From positions 216,711 to 280,710 of the forward strand of contig JAKUCV010003222.1 in assembly GCA_028386065.3 (NCBI GenBank): 64,000 nucleotides of DNA. The letters are read 5' to 3'. The position numbers and the translations under genes are program-made. Source of the stretch: Turnera subulata (lineage: Eukaryota; Streptophyta; Magnoliopsida; Malpighiales; Passifloraceae). The notes beneath the pieces were generated by a model that was not told where the DNA came from, ran no database searches, and saw nothing but the letters and a program-made list of their open reading frames with translations. Below are positions 43,446 through 54,912 of this stretch, piece after piece (the first letter of the stretch is position 1; each line of letters begins with the position of its first letter).

Positions 43446-46266
43446 TGAAACGCCCCGGTCCGTATTTACCGTTATACACAGTAAATACGTGGGACCACAT
43501 ACTATTACAATAACCGCAGAGGTAAATATCACAACCAACAGTATTGATACATTAAAAGTACATAATACATCAACAATACTTGTCCCGACACGGGAACATT
43601 ATTAGAACAAGCAACCGAATCAAGAAATAAAATGCAAGCAGCGGAAGTCTTAGTACAACACAGCAATAGACAACAGTATAAACATGATGCAACGCAGGAT
43701 GGATCCGGGCCTGGCAGAGGGTGCGCCACAGCTTGCCTCGAACGTACCTGAGCTACGCACAATCAAACTACGCGACCAGGTCACGCAGGCGAGGGGTGAG
43801 TCCGAAGTGCTCACCGGGTAAAATCCATAAGCAAATATACATATACAAACAACCGTAAATAATCCAAGTCACATCAACAACAATTAACTAAGGTTCACAT
43901 GAACCCTAAATAACACACTCTGTGATTCTAGACACTCTATACCAATTTTATTATCAGGGCCCATATCACTAGTTAAATGGTGGCCGTCGCCTGGTAGTCA
44001 AGCTAGCTAGCCCATGGACCCCGCTCTGGTACCTCCACGTAAAATTGGCACAGACAGGGAGCAGACCCCAAGCACACTCTTCCCCAGCACCTAAAATAAA
44101 AACTAGTACAGACAGGGAGCAGACCTTAAGCACACTCTCCCCCAGCACCATAAAAAATAAGACTACCATCTGGCTATTCCAACATTTAATTGTGACTTAC
44201 TAGATGTCGAAGTGTGACCAGTTTTATTATTCCTAGTTACTTAATTTCTATTATCCTTCATTCTCTCATTATCCCGAGCAGGCTCACAGCCTCTCCGCTC
44301 GTCTGGATAATACAAGCTTATCTCACTAGTACACTCGTACTCACACAATTTTCACAGTCAACAACAACAGTAATAACCTACTAATACCAACATTTCTACA
44401 TTATCAAAAACATCAATAGTAGCATCAATTCAGCAACATCAACGGCAACAAATCCAATTAAATTCATCTCACATCAACCATTCACAGCCACAAAGAATTA
44501 TTCAAGCATATAACACACATAATAAACAAACAGCAACCTGGTACTATGGTCAGTATATAAATATTTACCTATCCTCACCTTAGCCGATTCCTATTCCTGA
44601 AAGTCCTCGAAATGTTCCGGCTCAGACTCCTCAGGGTACTGCTCGTTATCAATTTCTATATCAAACAACAATTTATGCACATATAAGATGATATGCAAAC
44701 GCACGACTATTACTGTAAGCCGTAAAAATAATTACTGGACCTACTCGGTACTTCCCCGAGTTATTCCCATTATCGTCATAATTCACCATTTAATTACATA
44801 TGCCGGAAATATTTTACCATAATTATATCCGGTTATTATTCCGGTACGTATTTACTTTGATAATGCCCTTTCCATTTTTATTTCCCTCAAGTATGTACTT
44901 TCCAAAATACTTCTTTTACTTATATTTTCCAAATTAATTACCATACTATAACTGTCTCGCCACAAGTATATATTTATTTATAATATTATTCCCCAAAATT
45001 ATTTACCCAGAATTATCTATTTTTTTTTCCAGATTTAATTTCTCTTATTATTATTATTTATTATTTTCTTTTTTTAAATTTCGGACTGGGCCAAATAGTA
45101 CTAGCCCAGTCCCATACCACATCCATCCCATCCAAAGGCCCAGGCGCAAGGCCCAGCCAAGGCAGCAGGCCCGTTGCACAGGCCCGCCCAGCCCAGGCTC
45201 AGCGCCCAGCAGACCCAACATCACCGACCCGCATTTCACAAATCGGGTCAACACGGCCCGCCTGTCAGTCATCTGGGTCGTCGGTACCTGGCCTGCTCAC
45301 CTTGCAGCGGCGCAGCTGTCGACGCGTTGAACGACATGGCAGCGACGTCACGGCAGGGACGAGGCGAAGGTGTGAGTGGCGGTTGCGGGCGGCACGCGAC
45401 TTCGTCAGATCGAGCTCCTCGACGATGGCGGTGGTGAAGGGCGGATCTGCAGCGGCGAGCGAGTGAACGGCGTCGGCTGCTGGTGCGTCGGCGAGGAAGA
45501 GAGAAGGGTGGCGTCGGCGGGTCTGCACGTGGTGGTGGCTGCTGGTTGTCGCACACAGGGACAAAGGCGACAGAAGGGAGAGGAGGAACGGGTGGCGAAC
45601 TGGTAGCGAGGTGGTGTTTCGTGGTGGCGGTCGGCAGTTGGTTGTGAAGACGGCAGACGCGTGTGGCGGGTGGCTCGGTTTGTTTGTTATTTTTTTTTTG
45701 TATTTTTTTCCTTTCATACTCTTCCTTTCTTTTTCTGGTTTTGGTGGAAAAAAAAAAAGAAACTGGGTTTGTGTATTTTTGTTTGCAGTTGAAGTTGGCA
45801 GGAGAAGAATGCGGCTGAGTTTTTGCAGGTGAAGGTGATGCTGGTGATGGGTTTTTGTAGTTGATGATGGGTACGAGAGAAAGAGAAATAAAACACGCAG
45901 GGTCACGTTCAGCACAGAGGGAGACAGAATTTCACGTGCATACAGGAGCAAGGCGGCTGCATAATTTCAATTATACAGTCGTGTCCCGTCCGGACCAGAA
46001 AATATCTATAATGCCCCCTTGACTTTATTTCTGGCCCGATAATTCGAGGTTAAACATGACTTTTGTCGAGATTCTTGGACCCGAAAAATTCCAACTTTGG
46101 TCCGTAAAATCCGCAGAAAAATCCTGAGCGTGGAACAGAGCTTGGTTTCGGAACCCGATGCATATTTTACCCTGAAATAATTACCCAAGAATATTTTACA
46201 TGGTAAATTACTGTACAAAGCGTTTTACAGTCCGATAAAAATATAAATTTTTACAGGGCTATTACA
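43446..46266 (-). repeat. Solo LTR of a large Ty3 element (probable)
   Basis: 2821 bp with ends TGAAACGCCCC...CTATTACA (plus-strand reading) and flanks AGATT (43441-43445) and AGATC (46267-46271), a 4/5 match for a TSD. It contains no coding domain. The GC-rich part (45110-45690) keeps several frames open, up to 228 codons on the minus strand, but they resemble no protein. A second sequence with a similar start (TGAAACACCCGTG) begins at 63492. Confidence 0.55.
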
Positions 46267-46297
46267 AGATCAATACTCTTATAAATAGTCTCTTGTA

Positions 46298-46306
46298 GTA
46301 GTAGTA

Positions 46307-46375
<69 letters not shown>

Positions 46376-46440
46376 GTAATAGTAATAATATTGATGAAGA
46401 TGAAGATGATGATGATAATGATAATAATAATGATGATAAT
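46298..46440 (+). repeat. (AAT)n / (GAT)n microsatellite
   Basis: A run of TAG/TAA triplets becomes about 25 AAT units and then mixed GATGAT/AATGAT triplets. It is next to the right end of the solo LTR. Confidence 0.95.
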
Positions 46441-47184
46441 TTACTATATGTACTTAGTTACATCAAATCTAATAATATTCATATAAAATTTAATAGTAGA
46501 CATTTATTATTTTTATTCACCTTAAAATATTTCCTAACTTTGTAATTTTCTAATTTTGCAAGTGGTGGTTGGGCTATGAATTCGATTTTCAAACTTCTTA
46601 TTATTTTGATACTTGGCAAGTGGGACCGCTTTTGCATTATTTTTTGAATTTTAAATTCTTACACTGTTAAAATTAATAATGTAAAATATATTCTTTATGT
46701 ATTGAATCATTCATAAATAATTACAGTTAAGTAATATAATTGAATGATTCATATGACTATGTAATATATACACATTAATTTGTAAATATAACCAGTTGTG
46801 TGTAAAACTTATTATAAAAAAATTATTGTACGCTTATTATTTTAATAAAAATATTATTATGCACTAGAAATAATTTTGGAATCAAATATTATCTAAATAA
46901 TAATTACATATAATACTAAGGATTAATTCTAGATAATAAAAAATATATGGGCTAGATTGTATACTAATATAGTACTTATATGATTAATTTAGAAACTCAA
47001 GGACTAAATTGCAACCTATCATTAACAGGCAGCACGCCACGTCATCAAAGTGCTGCCCGAGGTATACAGTTGACGCAAACTCACAAAGTTCGGGTACATA
47101 ATTGACGGTAAAAAAGTTAGTGTATACAATTAACGAATTTGAACTACTAGGGATACCAACCATACCATTAACCCGCGAATGAAT

Positions 47185-47565
47185 TAAGTAACTACATAAT
47201 CAATCAAACACAAACCATATACATATAATAAAAAAAAATTGATAAGGTGAAAAAGAAAAATAAATAGAATTGAACTAGGGTGTATAATCTTTAGGTTAAC
47301 CAAGGGGACGGAGGTGGAAGTTCCAAAGCAAATACAGATTTCATTAGCGGGACTTGTATTTTGAAAACAATTTTCAAGTATTAACAGCCCGTTTACTTAT
47401 AGCAAAAACTCTAGTTTTAATCTGATATTCTCGCCCAAGTATAAGTGAGGTGCCTCACACCCTCCAACCTATGACGAACCCCTGAGTCCATATGCTTTGT
47501 TTTCGTTAATTAGTCCCTTTGATTAGTTTTGGAGCAGCAAAGGTTTTTCCGAAGTTGTTCCTATT
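47185..47565. other. Intergenic, no gene recognised
   Basis: AT-rich DNA between the MULE-like element and the young copia. It continues at 54576-54806 on the other side of the copia insertion. Nothing identified. Confidence 0.5.
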
Positions 47566-47570
47566 GAATA

Positions 47571-47893
47571 TGAAGGAATTCATCATGCATATACATATAA
47601 TAGATAAGGGGACTTATCTGTAAGAGTGAAGCGGAAGCGTTATCAGGATCGGGAGCCACGGCTTGAATCACTGGTCGGTGGAGACCGTCACAGCGTGTCG
47701 GATCGGCCTCCTAGTTTCCACGGTCTAAACCCTAGAATGCAGTATGCAGGTTATCTGTGTATGTACACAACACATGTGTATTATAATACTCGGTATATCA
47801 GCCTCCCCTTGTGGTGGCTTATATAATGTATTAGTTGGGCCCAGTTGGGCTTAAGTGAGCACCCCTTATGGGTGGACTCACTATTTTCCAACA
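47571..47893 (-). repeat. 3' LTR of copia-4
   Basis: 323 bp, identical to 54248-54570 on reading both copies. It has a TATATAA box on the minus strand at 47825-47819. Confidence 0.97.
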
Positions 47894-47905
47894 TCTCCCA
47901 CTCAC
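47894..47905 (-). other. Polypurine tract of copia-4
   Basis: The minus strand reads GTGAGTGGGAGA immediately before the 3' LTR start TGTTGGAAAA. Confidence 0.85.
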
Positions 47906-48121
47906 ACATAATGGGAGTGCTCATAAACACAATCATGAGAAACAAATTCTCATCAGAAACTGCAAACATCCATACAGGGAAGTAGAACCGTGCGACCAGC
48001 ATACAGTGAGAGCTAAATGCTATACATCTGTTAGGAATATATAGCCTCTCATCCAGAAGAAACCTGCAAGTAGATCAAAAAGTATGCAAGTACCCTAGAT
48101 CATAGATCACATTAGAAATCT

Positions 48122-48393
48122 NNNNNNNNNNNNNNNNNNNNNNNNNNNNNNNNNNNNNNNNNNNNNNNNNNNNNNNNNNNNNNNNNNNNNNNNNNNNNNN
48201 NNNNNNNNNNNNNNNNNNNNNNNNNNNNNNNNNNNNNNNNNNNNNNNNNNNNNNNNNNNNNNNNNNNNNNNNNNNNNNNNNNNNNNNNNNNNNNNNNNNN
48301 NNNNNNNNNNNNNNNNNNNNNNNNNNNNNNNNNNNNNNNNNNNNNNNNNNNNNNNNNNNNNNNNNNNNNNNNNNNNNNNNNNNNNNNNNNNNN
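48122..48393. other. Assembly gap (272 N)
   Basis: A run of 272 unknown bases within copia-4, near the 3' end of the internal region in the element's sense. The true length may differ. Confidence 0.99.
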
Positions 48394-48399
48394 TGATAA

Positions 48400-50750
48400 T
48401 TTTGCTTAAAATCTGTCTCATCTCCACTTATCACTAAGATAAGGAGGCGGTTACCCGTGTGAGAGGGCTAACCTCGTGTCTACTCGACATACTCTTAAAC
48501 AAATAAATGAAGAATGTACATAACATTCATCCATATGTATGTATGCAAATCAACTTATTTGATAGCAAGAACATTAAACACAGGTTGTGAACTTTGGGAA
48601 AATATTAAGCATAAAGTGAAGTACTTAAGCCTACATAATTTTAATACCTAATGTGTTCCACAAACACATCCCAAGGTAATGGCTTAAACAGTGCATCTAA
48701 TCACTTGTCTCTTATAGACAAATACTTCACTTCACAACCTCGCATACAACAATGCCTTTTGCATGGTTGTATCTGATGTCTACTTATTTGGTGAAACTAA
48801 CCATTCTTGGCAATGGAAATTGCAGCTTCACTGTCATAGTCGATTAACACTAGATCAGTGTTCTATGCATTATCCATCTCACAAATCTAAGAATTTATTC
48901 AACCAAATAACTTTTACACTGCTGAAGCGAGAGCCACATGTTTAGCCTCAATCACTGTCAAGAATACACATGATCATTTCTTACTACTCTATGATATGGC
49001 GCCATCATTTAGTAAGAGCATATATCTAGATGTAGACTTTTCTACCATCTAGATCTTTTCCATGATCAAGTCTTGTGTATTCAACCAACAAGGACTTTTC
49101 CTTACTTGATGACAAAGATGTAGTCAGCAGACTTCTTTAGACATCCCATGATCCTTTTTAACTGCTTGTAATGTGCTATGCCTAGGTCGGATTGACATCT
49201 ATCTGTTAAGCCATTTGCTTAACCAATATCTAGTCTATCATACACCACAGTGTACAACAAACTTCCGACTGCGCTCCGTTATGGAACTTGGCTTATTCAT
49301 ACTCTCATCAGGAGTCTCAAGACAGACGATTTCTCAAAGTATGGCATTCACTAATAGGAGTTTAGATATGGTTACTTTGATGCATATTGTATTATTCCAA
49401 ACCTTTATTAGTGTAATTCTCTTACGAGAAATACAATAATTTCTTGAAACAATATCTTGAAATCTTAATTTCAAGATTATATGCAAACCTTTATCCATAT
49501 CATCTATCTCGATTGAGATGACAACTAGGTTCTTTACCTTGTTGATTAAACTCCATATCATTTCTAGCTATAAGTATGTCATATACATACTATATGTAAA
49601 TTGCAAACTTACTTGGTACATGCCTTGAGGATTAGAAGACCAATATAGACTTCAAAGTCTACAAACTATGTGTTTGTGGTCCTCTTCAATGAAACACAAT
49701 CTGTTTCATTCTATCTCCATTGAGAAAGGCATTATTACATCCGTCTGACGTAATCCAAGGTTTAAGTTTGAAATAATAGCTAGAAACATCCATACATAGG
49801 TAAAACTCACAGAAAACGAGATTGACTCTTGTAATCTATCTCTTCCTGTAGTGTACCTTTTACCTATTAGTTGAGTCTTAAATTTTTCAACTATGCCACT
49901 AGCCTTAAGCTTGCTTTTGAGAACACATTTGTTCCCAATGGCATTGTGTCCTTCAATGAGATCAACCAGTCCTTAAACTTTATTGACTCTCATTGACTCC
50001 ATCTGTTCTTCAAGTGCCTTTGTCCATTTTTCTATAGAAGGATTTTGAGGCAGCCTCTTCTAGGCTCATCATGTAGGAATATCATAAAAGACCCACTATC
50101 TTTGATGTCAAATCATCAATGACAATCTTTTATGAGAATCACACTTAATTGTGATTCAGTTATGTTGTTCCCATTTGGATCAACATGGCTCCCACTAGGA
50201 TTAAAACGCTAATCTCGCTCCCACTTAGAACAAGATCTATCTTTATCGCTCCCACTTGGAACAACAAGATTACTTTTATTCGGACTTGATGATGAGGAAG
50301 TTTATTGATGAGAAACTAATTCATCATCTGTAAAAATCCTCCCACTCGAATAAAGTAATCCTTGCACGTCTTAATCCTCTTCCTCAAATAAAGATAGGCC
50401 TTAACCTACCTCACCCTTCTTAGGAAACTCAATCACTAAGAATGTAACATCTGTTGGTTTAATCTCAGTTACACTCCCACTGTTCTGTTGACTTATAAAC
50501 ATATAACCTTAGAGGTTAGTAAGTATCTCATAAGACACTTGTCTTCCTCTGAAGGCACATCTTGCCAGCTAGAGAGGAATAATGTTTATAAGTAGCATAA
50601 CTTCCAAGGTTACTAAAACACTTGGTGGGAAGCATTCTACTCAACAACATATGTAAAGTAGTTGTAACTGACAATGTAGGCATACTGTTAAGTATATAGG
50701 CAGCAACCAATTAAATATTACCCATGTGGCAATAAGGTTTGCGCCCTCGT
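48400..50750 (-). pseudogene. Heavily decayed copia integrase, RT and RNase H (copia-4)
   Basis: Minus-strand fragments recall copia pol. Near 48620-48860 DYDSEAAISIAKNG and, further on, EVKYLSIRDK then LDALFKPLPWDVFVEHI match the RNase H C-terminus. Near 49000-49060 YTRLDHGKDLDGRK matches the start of RNase H. Near 50600-50710 MVAAYILNSMPTLSV matches the integrase end. Stops and frame changes occur every few dozen codons. RT between about 49200 and 50500 is too damaged to place residues. Confidence 0.65.
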
Positions 50751-52310
50751 TTACTTAACCGTTACAGAAGCATTCCATCATGTCACTCTATAACACATTT
50801 TGTCATAGATTGTTAGGAATAGTCAACCAATGCACTATATCCTTTCATCACATGCCCAACTGATTGGATCGACAAAACGATCACAATTAACGTGAAGATC
50901 TTGTATCTTCATATCTAGATAATTTTCTATTAAGCTCATATAGCTTTAGAAACAACTTAATGCCTCAAAAATAGAAAATTAAACAGATATAATTGGGCAT
51001 AATGAATAAAATGATGAATTACATGCTTTTGCCTAGTCCAAACGTGAATGGACCCGCAGATGTCCAGGTGGACAAATAACAATGAAGAGTTGGCTTCAAT
51101 CACTTTACCAGATGGTCAATAATCAGCTAGATAACACTCACAAGCAGACAATTCTACTTGTATAATGCTAGGAAGCAAACATTATTTGCTAACCTTGACA
51201 TTCTCTATTGGTCCGTATGACCAAATCTAGCATTATTCGGTAATAAGACTAAAGCCATATAAAATTGAACCAGAATCAATTTTATAATCTATCATAAAAG
51301 CATGTATGGTTACTAAAACCAAGACATGTCAGAAAAGACATCTAGCATATAAGATCACATCTCATATGTTACACAAGACTAACTTGTATGATGTGAGTAT
51401 TTAAGCAACACCTTATTGTTGCCACTTACATGTCAAAACGTTTAATCTCCATGTGAGACTTAACGTTGATCAAGTATCACATCTCCATACAATATAATGT
51501 GTGGCTACTGAGTCTATAATTCACTAAGAATTATATTCAGTTACACACAAAATAAACAGCCACAAACACAAAATTTGCTAGCTCATGCAAAGTAAAGTAC
51601 CACATCGTACTATCCAATTTCATCATTGGAAAATGACCCATTTGGTCATCATTGCAACACTTTTGTTACAACAGTACTTTGCATTGTATGGTTTGTCGTA
51701 CTGATCTGTCTTCAACTTTCATGACTACGTTGATGATCACAAGAGCACTTTTGCTCTACCAGCACATATTGGAATACTAAATTCCAGATTTTATAATTAC
51801 TGTCATTAAGCATCAACCTTTTGTTGAGCTATGCGACAATAACTCATGAAGCAGTGATTATATTTAACAAATAAAATATACAAGGATCAAATATAAGGTA
51901 TAATGTTCAACACACATACATGTATAATGCTAAGCTTCAATTGACTAAGTTAATAATCACATGCATAACCCGGAGTCGAAAGTTCACTATGTTCCCAGTC
52001 ATCGTCCTAAAGTTTAATGCATAATGAAAATTAATTTAACCAATAATACAGCTAAGCATTAATCATGCTCCAGACAACATATTTATCAAGAACAACCCAA
52101 CAATGTTAAACTAATTAACATGAGATGCTAAACTAATTAGCAACTAATTCATAATGTTAAACCAATTAACATTAAAGCAGGTAATCGTGTATTACTCATG
52201 CTTGAACCGTTGGGTAAATATTTATCGTGCCAAATACACAAAGAAAATGGTCTAGAAATATTTGGATTATATTTTATTGGTGATAAAACATAAATACAAA
52301 ATTTATGTGA
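50751..52310 (-). other. Decayed gag/protease/integrase part of copia-4
   Basis: By position this should hold gag, protease and the start of integrase, but no motif is recognisable. Two perfect 6-bp hairpins with 5-base loops (51208-51224, TTGGTC/GACCAA; 51633-51649, ATGACC/GGTCAT) resemble units of the array further upstream in the element. Confidence 0.5.
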
Positions 52311-52314
52311 AGAG

Positions 52315-53034
52315 AATTAGTCCTATGACTAATTTCTTTAAGTGGATCTATTAAGAAAAATATTGGAACCCTTCATAATTTTATTCTAAGCCGTATGCCA
52401 TAGAATAAAATTTAATTAGACCATATGTCTAACATAGACAAATTTTACTAAGATCATGAGATATAAAAGTAAAATTTAATTAGACCATGTGTCTAAAAAT
52501 TTATTTTTATTGACCATCTCTTCTAAAAATATAATAGTACTAGACTTTTGTCTCGATTAATTTTATTTTATTTAGGCCATAACCCCATAAAATAAAACTT
52601 ACCTAGACCGTATGTCTAAGATAGACAATTTAATTTTATTCAGGTCATAAACCCAAAATAAAATTAATTTTTAGACCATATGTCCAAAAAAAACATCATT
52701 ATTATATTTCCTTTGACCATGTGTCAATAGAAGAAATTTAATTTAGACCATATGTCTAAAAGGACCGTCTCTTTCTAAAAAAAACAATAGACTTTAGTCG
52801 TTTTTACTAGGTTTCAAAACCCAATAAAAAAAATAAAAATAATAATTTAGACCATATGTCTAAAATAAGTCCATATTATTTTATTCAACCATATGTTGAT
52901 AAAAAGAGAATAATTTTAGACCGTTTGTCTAAAATAAGTCAATTTTATTATTTTTTTTTTATAGGCCACATAAAAAAAAAAAATTAATCTAGACCATATG
53001 CCTAAATTAATTTTAATTAAACCATATATTTAAT
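52315..53034 (-). repeat. Array of about 14 short hairpins in the copia-4 leader
   Basis: Units of type TAGAC-CATAT-GTCTA (plus-strand reading) occur at 52315, 52379, 52416, 52480, 52542, 52604, 52669, 52713, 52742, 52846, 52885, 52913, 52990 and 53016, with stems of 4-9 bp and mostly 5-base loops CATAT, CATGT, CGTAT or CGTTT. Arms change in pairs: TTGAC/GTCAA at 52713, TCAAC/GTTGA at 52885, ATTAAA/TTTAAT at 53016. Between units lies A/T-rich filler. Confidence 0.8.
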
Positions 53035-54233
53035 ATAGGCCATACAAAATAAAAATTAACAAGATCTTTTGTCCATAAAAAATCCATATGACTCCAGAGG
53101 CCCAAAAAAAAAAAACCAGAGCCCATATCACTTTGTCCAACCCAGTTAATATAGGCTACAAGCCCATATACACACAGCCCACATGGCATATTGGCTCAAC
53201 AAATGGCTCGGCTCGGCTCATCGAAACGAAAACGGCTCGGTCAGCCGACTTATTCGGCTTGTCGACACTCTTTTTTTTTTTTGAAATATCCATAGCCACA
53301 CGATTAGATGAATCTTAGCCGTTCGATTTGAGAAGATGCCCTAGGCATCATCTTCTCCCAACAACATGCAGAGAGCCGCCGATGCCTAAAACTCCCACTG
53401 GAGCTTACATCCGCCGCCGGCAGTGGACGAGGCCACCGTGACCGGAGGGCGTAGTGGCAACGAGAACTGCCGCCGCAGCCGCGGGCGTCGCCGGACACGC
53501 GAACAGATCGCGCGCCACTGCCCATGCCGCCTACCCCTGCCAGCCGCGACTACCGACGAGGACGCAGAAGCTCAGAGCGGCTTGACGACGACGAACACCG
53601 CCTCGCCCCGGCCGCGCTGCTCGCCAGTCGCCACCCATGAAGCCACAACCGACGACCCACTCGTCGAGCCTCCACGCCACCGCCTGTGCGGGCAATCGCG
53701 CCGCCGTCGCGTGTCCACCGTGAGTGACGCTGCTGCGGTGCTTGCCTCGCTTGTTGGATCCGTCGCCGTGTGCAGCGGCCCGTGTTCTGTCCGCCGCCGT
53801 ATGCAGCAAAAAAAAACAGCGGGGCGTGTGCGGGTCTCTTTGCCATCCGCCTTATGCAGCGCACCTTTGTCTCCTCAGTGAGACGGGTTTGGTTGCCGTG
53901 AGCAACCGTGGACAGTGGTCGTGAGTTTGAGCTTTGTCGTCATTGGTTCCAAAAAAAATCCAGTATTTCACCAATACAATGGAACAAAACGAATTTGTTC
54001 AACGATGAACCAAAACGTGGTAATAATTAATTACATAAATTAATTATGCAATGATTATAATAGTAATTGCAATCTGCCACACATGATTTACAGTACATTA
54101 TTTCAACGGAAAGCATACAGTAAATCAAACAGAGAATTGGATTTGAGCAAATCAATTACCGATAAATCGAGATACCCAATTCTTTAGACCATGATTTTAG
54201 ATTTACATAAAATCGACCAGAAAACAAGCCTAA
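53035..54233 (-). other. 5' leader of copia-4 with a GC-rich segment
   Basis: Between the hairpin array and the PBS. 53360-53880 is strongly GC-rich (CGCCGCC-type triplets) inside an otherwise AT-rich element. Frames on both strands stay open (up to 152 codons plus, 104 minus) with no recognisable domain, as CG-rich DNA allows. It could be a structured leader or a captured host segment. Confidence 0.55.
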
Positions 54234-54246
54234 GGCTCCGCTACCA
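54234..54246 (-). other. Primer binding site of copia-4
   Basis: The minus strand reads TGGTAGCGGAGCC, one base after the 5' LTR end CCTTCA; the same 13-mer as in copia-1. Confidence 0.85.
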
Positions 54247-54247
54247 A

Positions 54248-54570
54248 TGAAGGAATTCATCATGCATATACATATAATAGATAAGGGGACTTATCTGTAA
54301 GAGTGAAGCGGAAGCGTTATCAGGATCGGGAGCCACGGCTTGAATCACTGGTCGGTGGAGACCGTCACAGCGTGTCGGATCGGCCTCCTAGTTTCCACGG
54401 TCTAAACCCTAGAATGCAGTATGCAGGTTATCTGTGTATGTACACAACACATGTGTATTATAATACTCGGTATATCAGCCTCCCCTTGTGGTGGCTTATA
54501 TAATGTATTAGTTGGGCCCAGTTGGGCTTAAGTGAGCACCCCTTATGGGTGGACTCACTATTTTCCAACA
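54248..54570 (-). repeat. 5' LTR of copia-4
   Basis: 323 bp, identical to the 3' LTR. The TATATAA box on the minus strand is at 54502-54496. Confidence 0.97.
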
Positions 54571-54912
54571 GAATAAAATCTGTATGGCGACCCGAAAGTT
54601 TAGGTGAGAAAGCCGAAGGAATATTTGTGTTTTTTTATGTGTCATTCGCATGGACTAAGGCTAGTCTCCGTCAAGATAAAAGAAAAGCAAGGTGCCGAGG
54701 AATTCATGTGATTGGGAACTAATATCATCAATGGGCCGACTTTTGGAATACATATGAACAACTTTTGGAATACATAATCAAGAACATAAAGGGTGAGGGC
54801 GATTAAATTAGAGTCATTACAAAATGAATAGTCAAACAAACCGGTTGAAATTAACTGTTAAAAAAAAAAAAACTCCGAAACTTTCGTGCTCTCCAAGTCC
54901 TACCTAGGTCGC

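Larger units (their letters stand above)
43044..47174. mobile_element. MULE-like non-autonomous element with a solo LTR inside
   Basis: Inverted ends start GGGTTAATGGTATAGTTGG (43044) and GGGTTAATGGTATGGTTGG (minus strand from 47174). Similarity runs about 155 bp. The flanks GAGAATGAAT (43034-43043) and GCGAATGAAT (47175-47184) form a 10-bp TSD with one mismatch. Apart from the solo LTR (43446-46266), the interior is AT-rich and non-coding. No transposase. Confidence 0.75.
47571..54570 (-). mobile_element. Young 7.0-kb copia element with identical LTRs but dead coding region (copia-4)
   Basis: 323-bp LTRs at 47571-47893 and 54248-54570 appear identical base for base, with TG...CA ends and a perfect TSD GAATA (47566-47570, 54571-54575). 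On the minus strand the order is LTR, PBS, leader with a GC-rich part and a hairpin array, decayed gag-pol, PPT and LTR. No frame over about 100 codons survives apart from chance ones. A 272-base run of N lies inside. Confidence 0.95.

Noticed and set aside
45265..45951. A 228-codon minus-strand frame that looks gene-sized
   Set aside because: It lies in the GC-rich part of the probable solo LTR, is low-complexity (His, Ser, Pro and Arg rich) and overlaps other open frames on both strands. No domain was recognised.
48122..48427. Frames spanning the run of N
   Set aside because: They arise from translating unknown bases and carry no information.
53423..53881. A 152-codon plus-strand frame
   Set aside because: It is antisense to copia-4 and in CG-rich DNA where all frames stay open. 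It is Arg/Thr/Ala-rich with no motif.
47626..54503. Two identical 66-codon frames (47626-47826 and 54303-54503)
   Set aside because: They are the same stretch of the two identical LTRs of copia-4, antisense to the element, not a duplicated gene.
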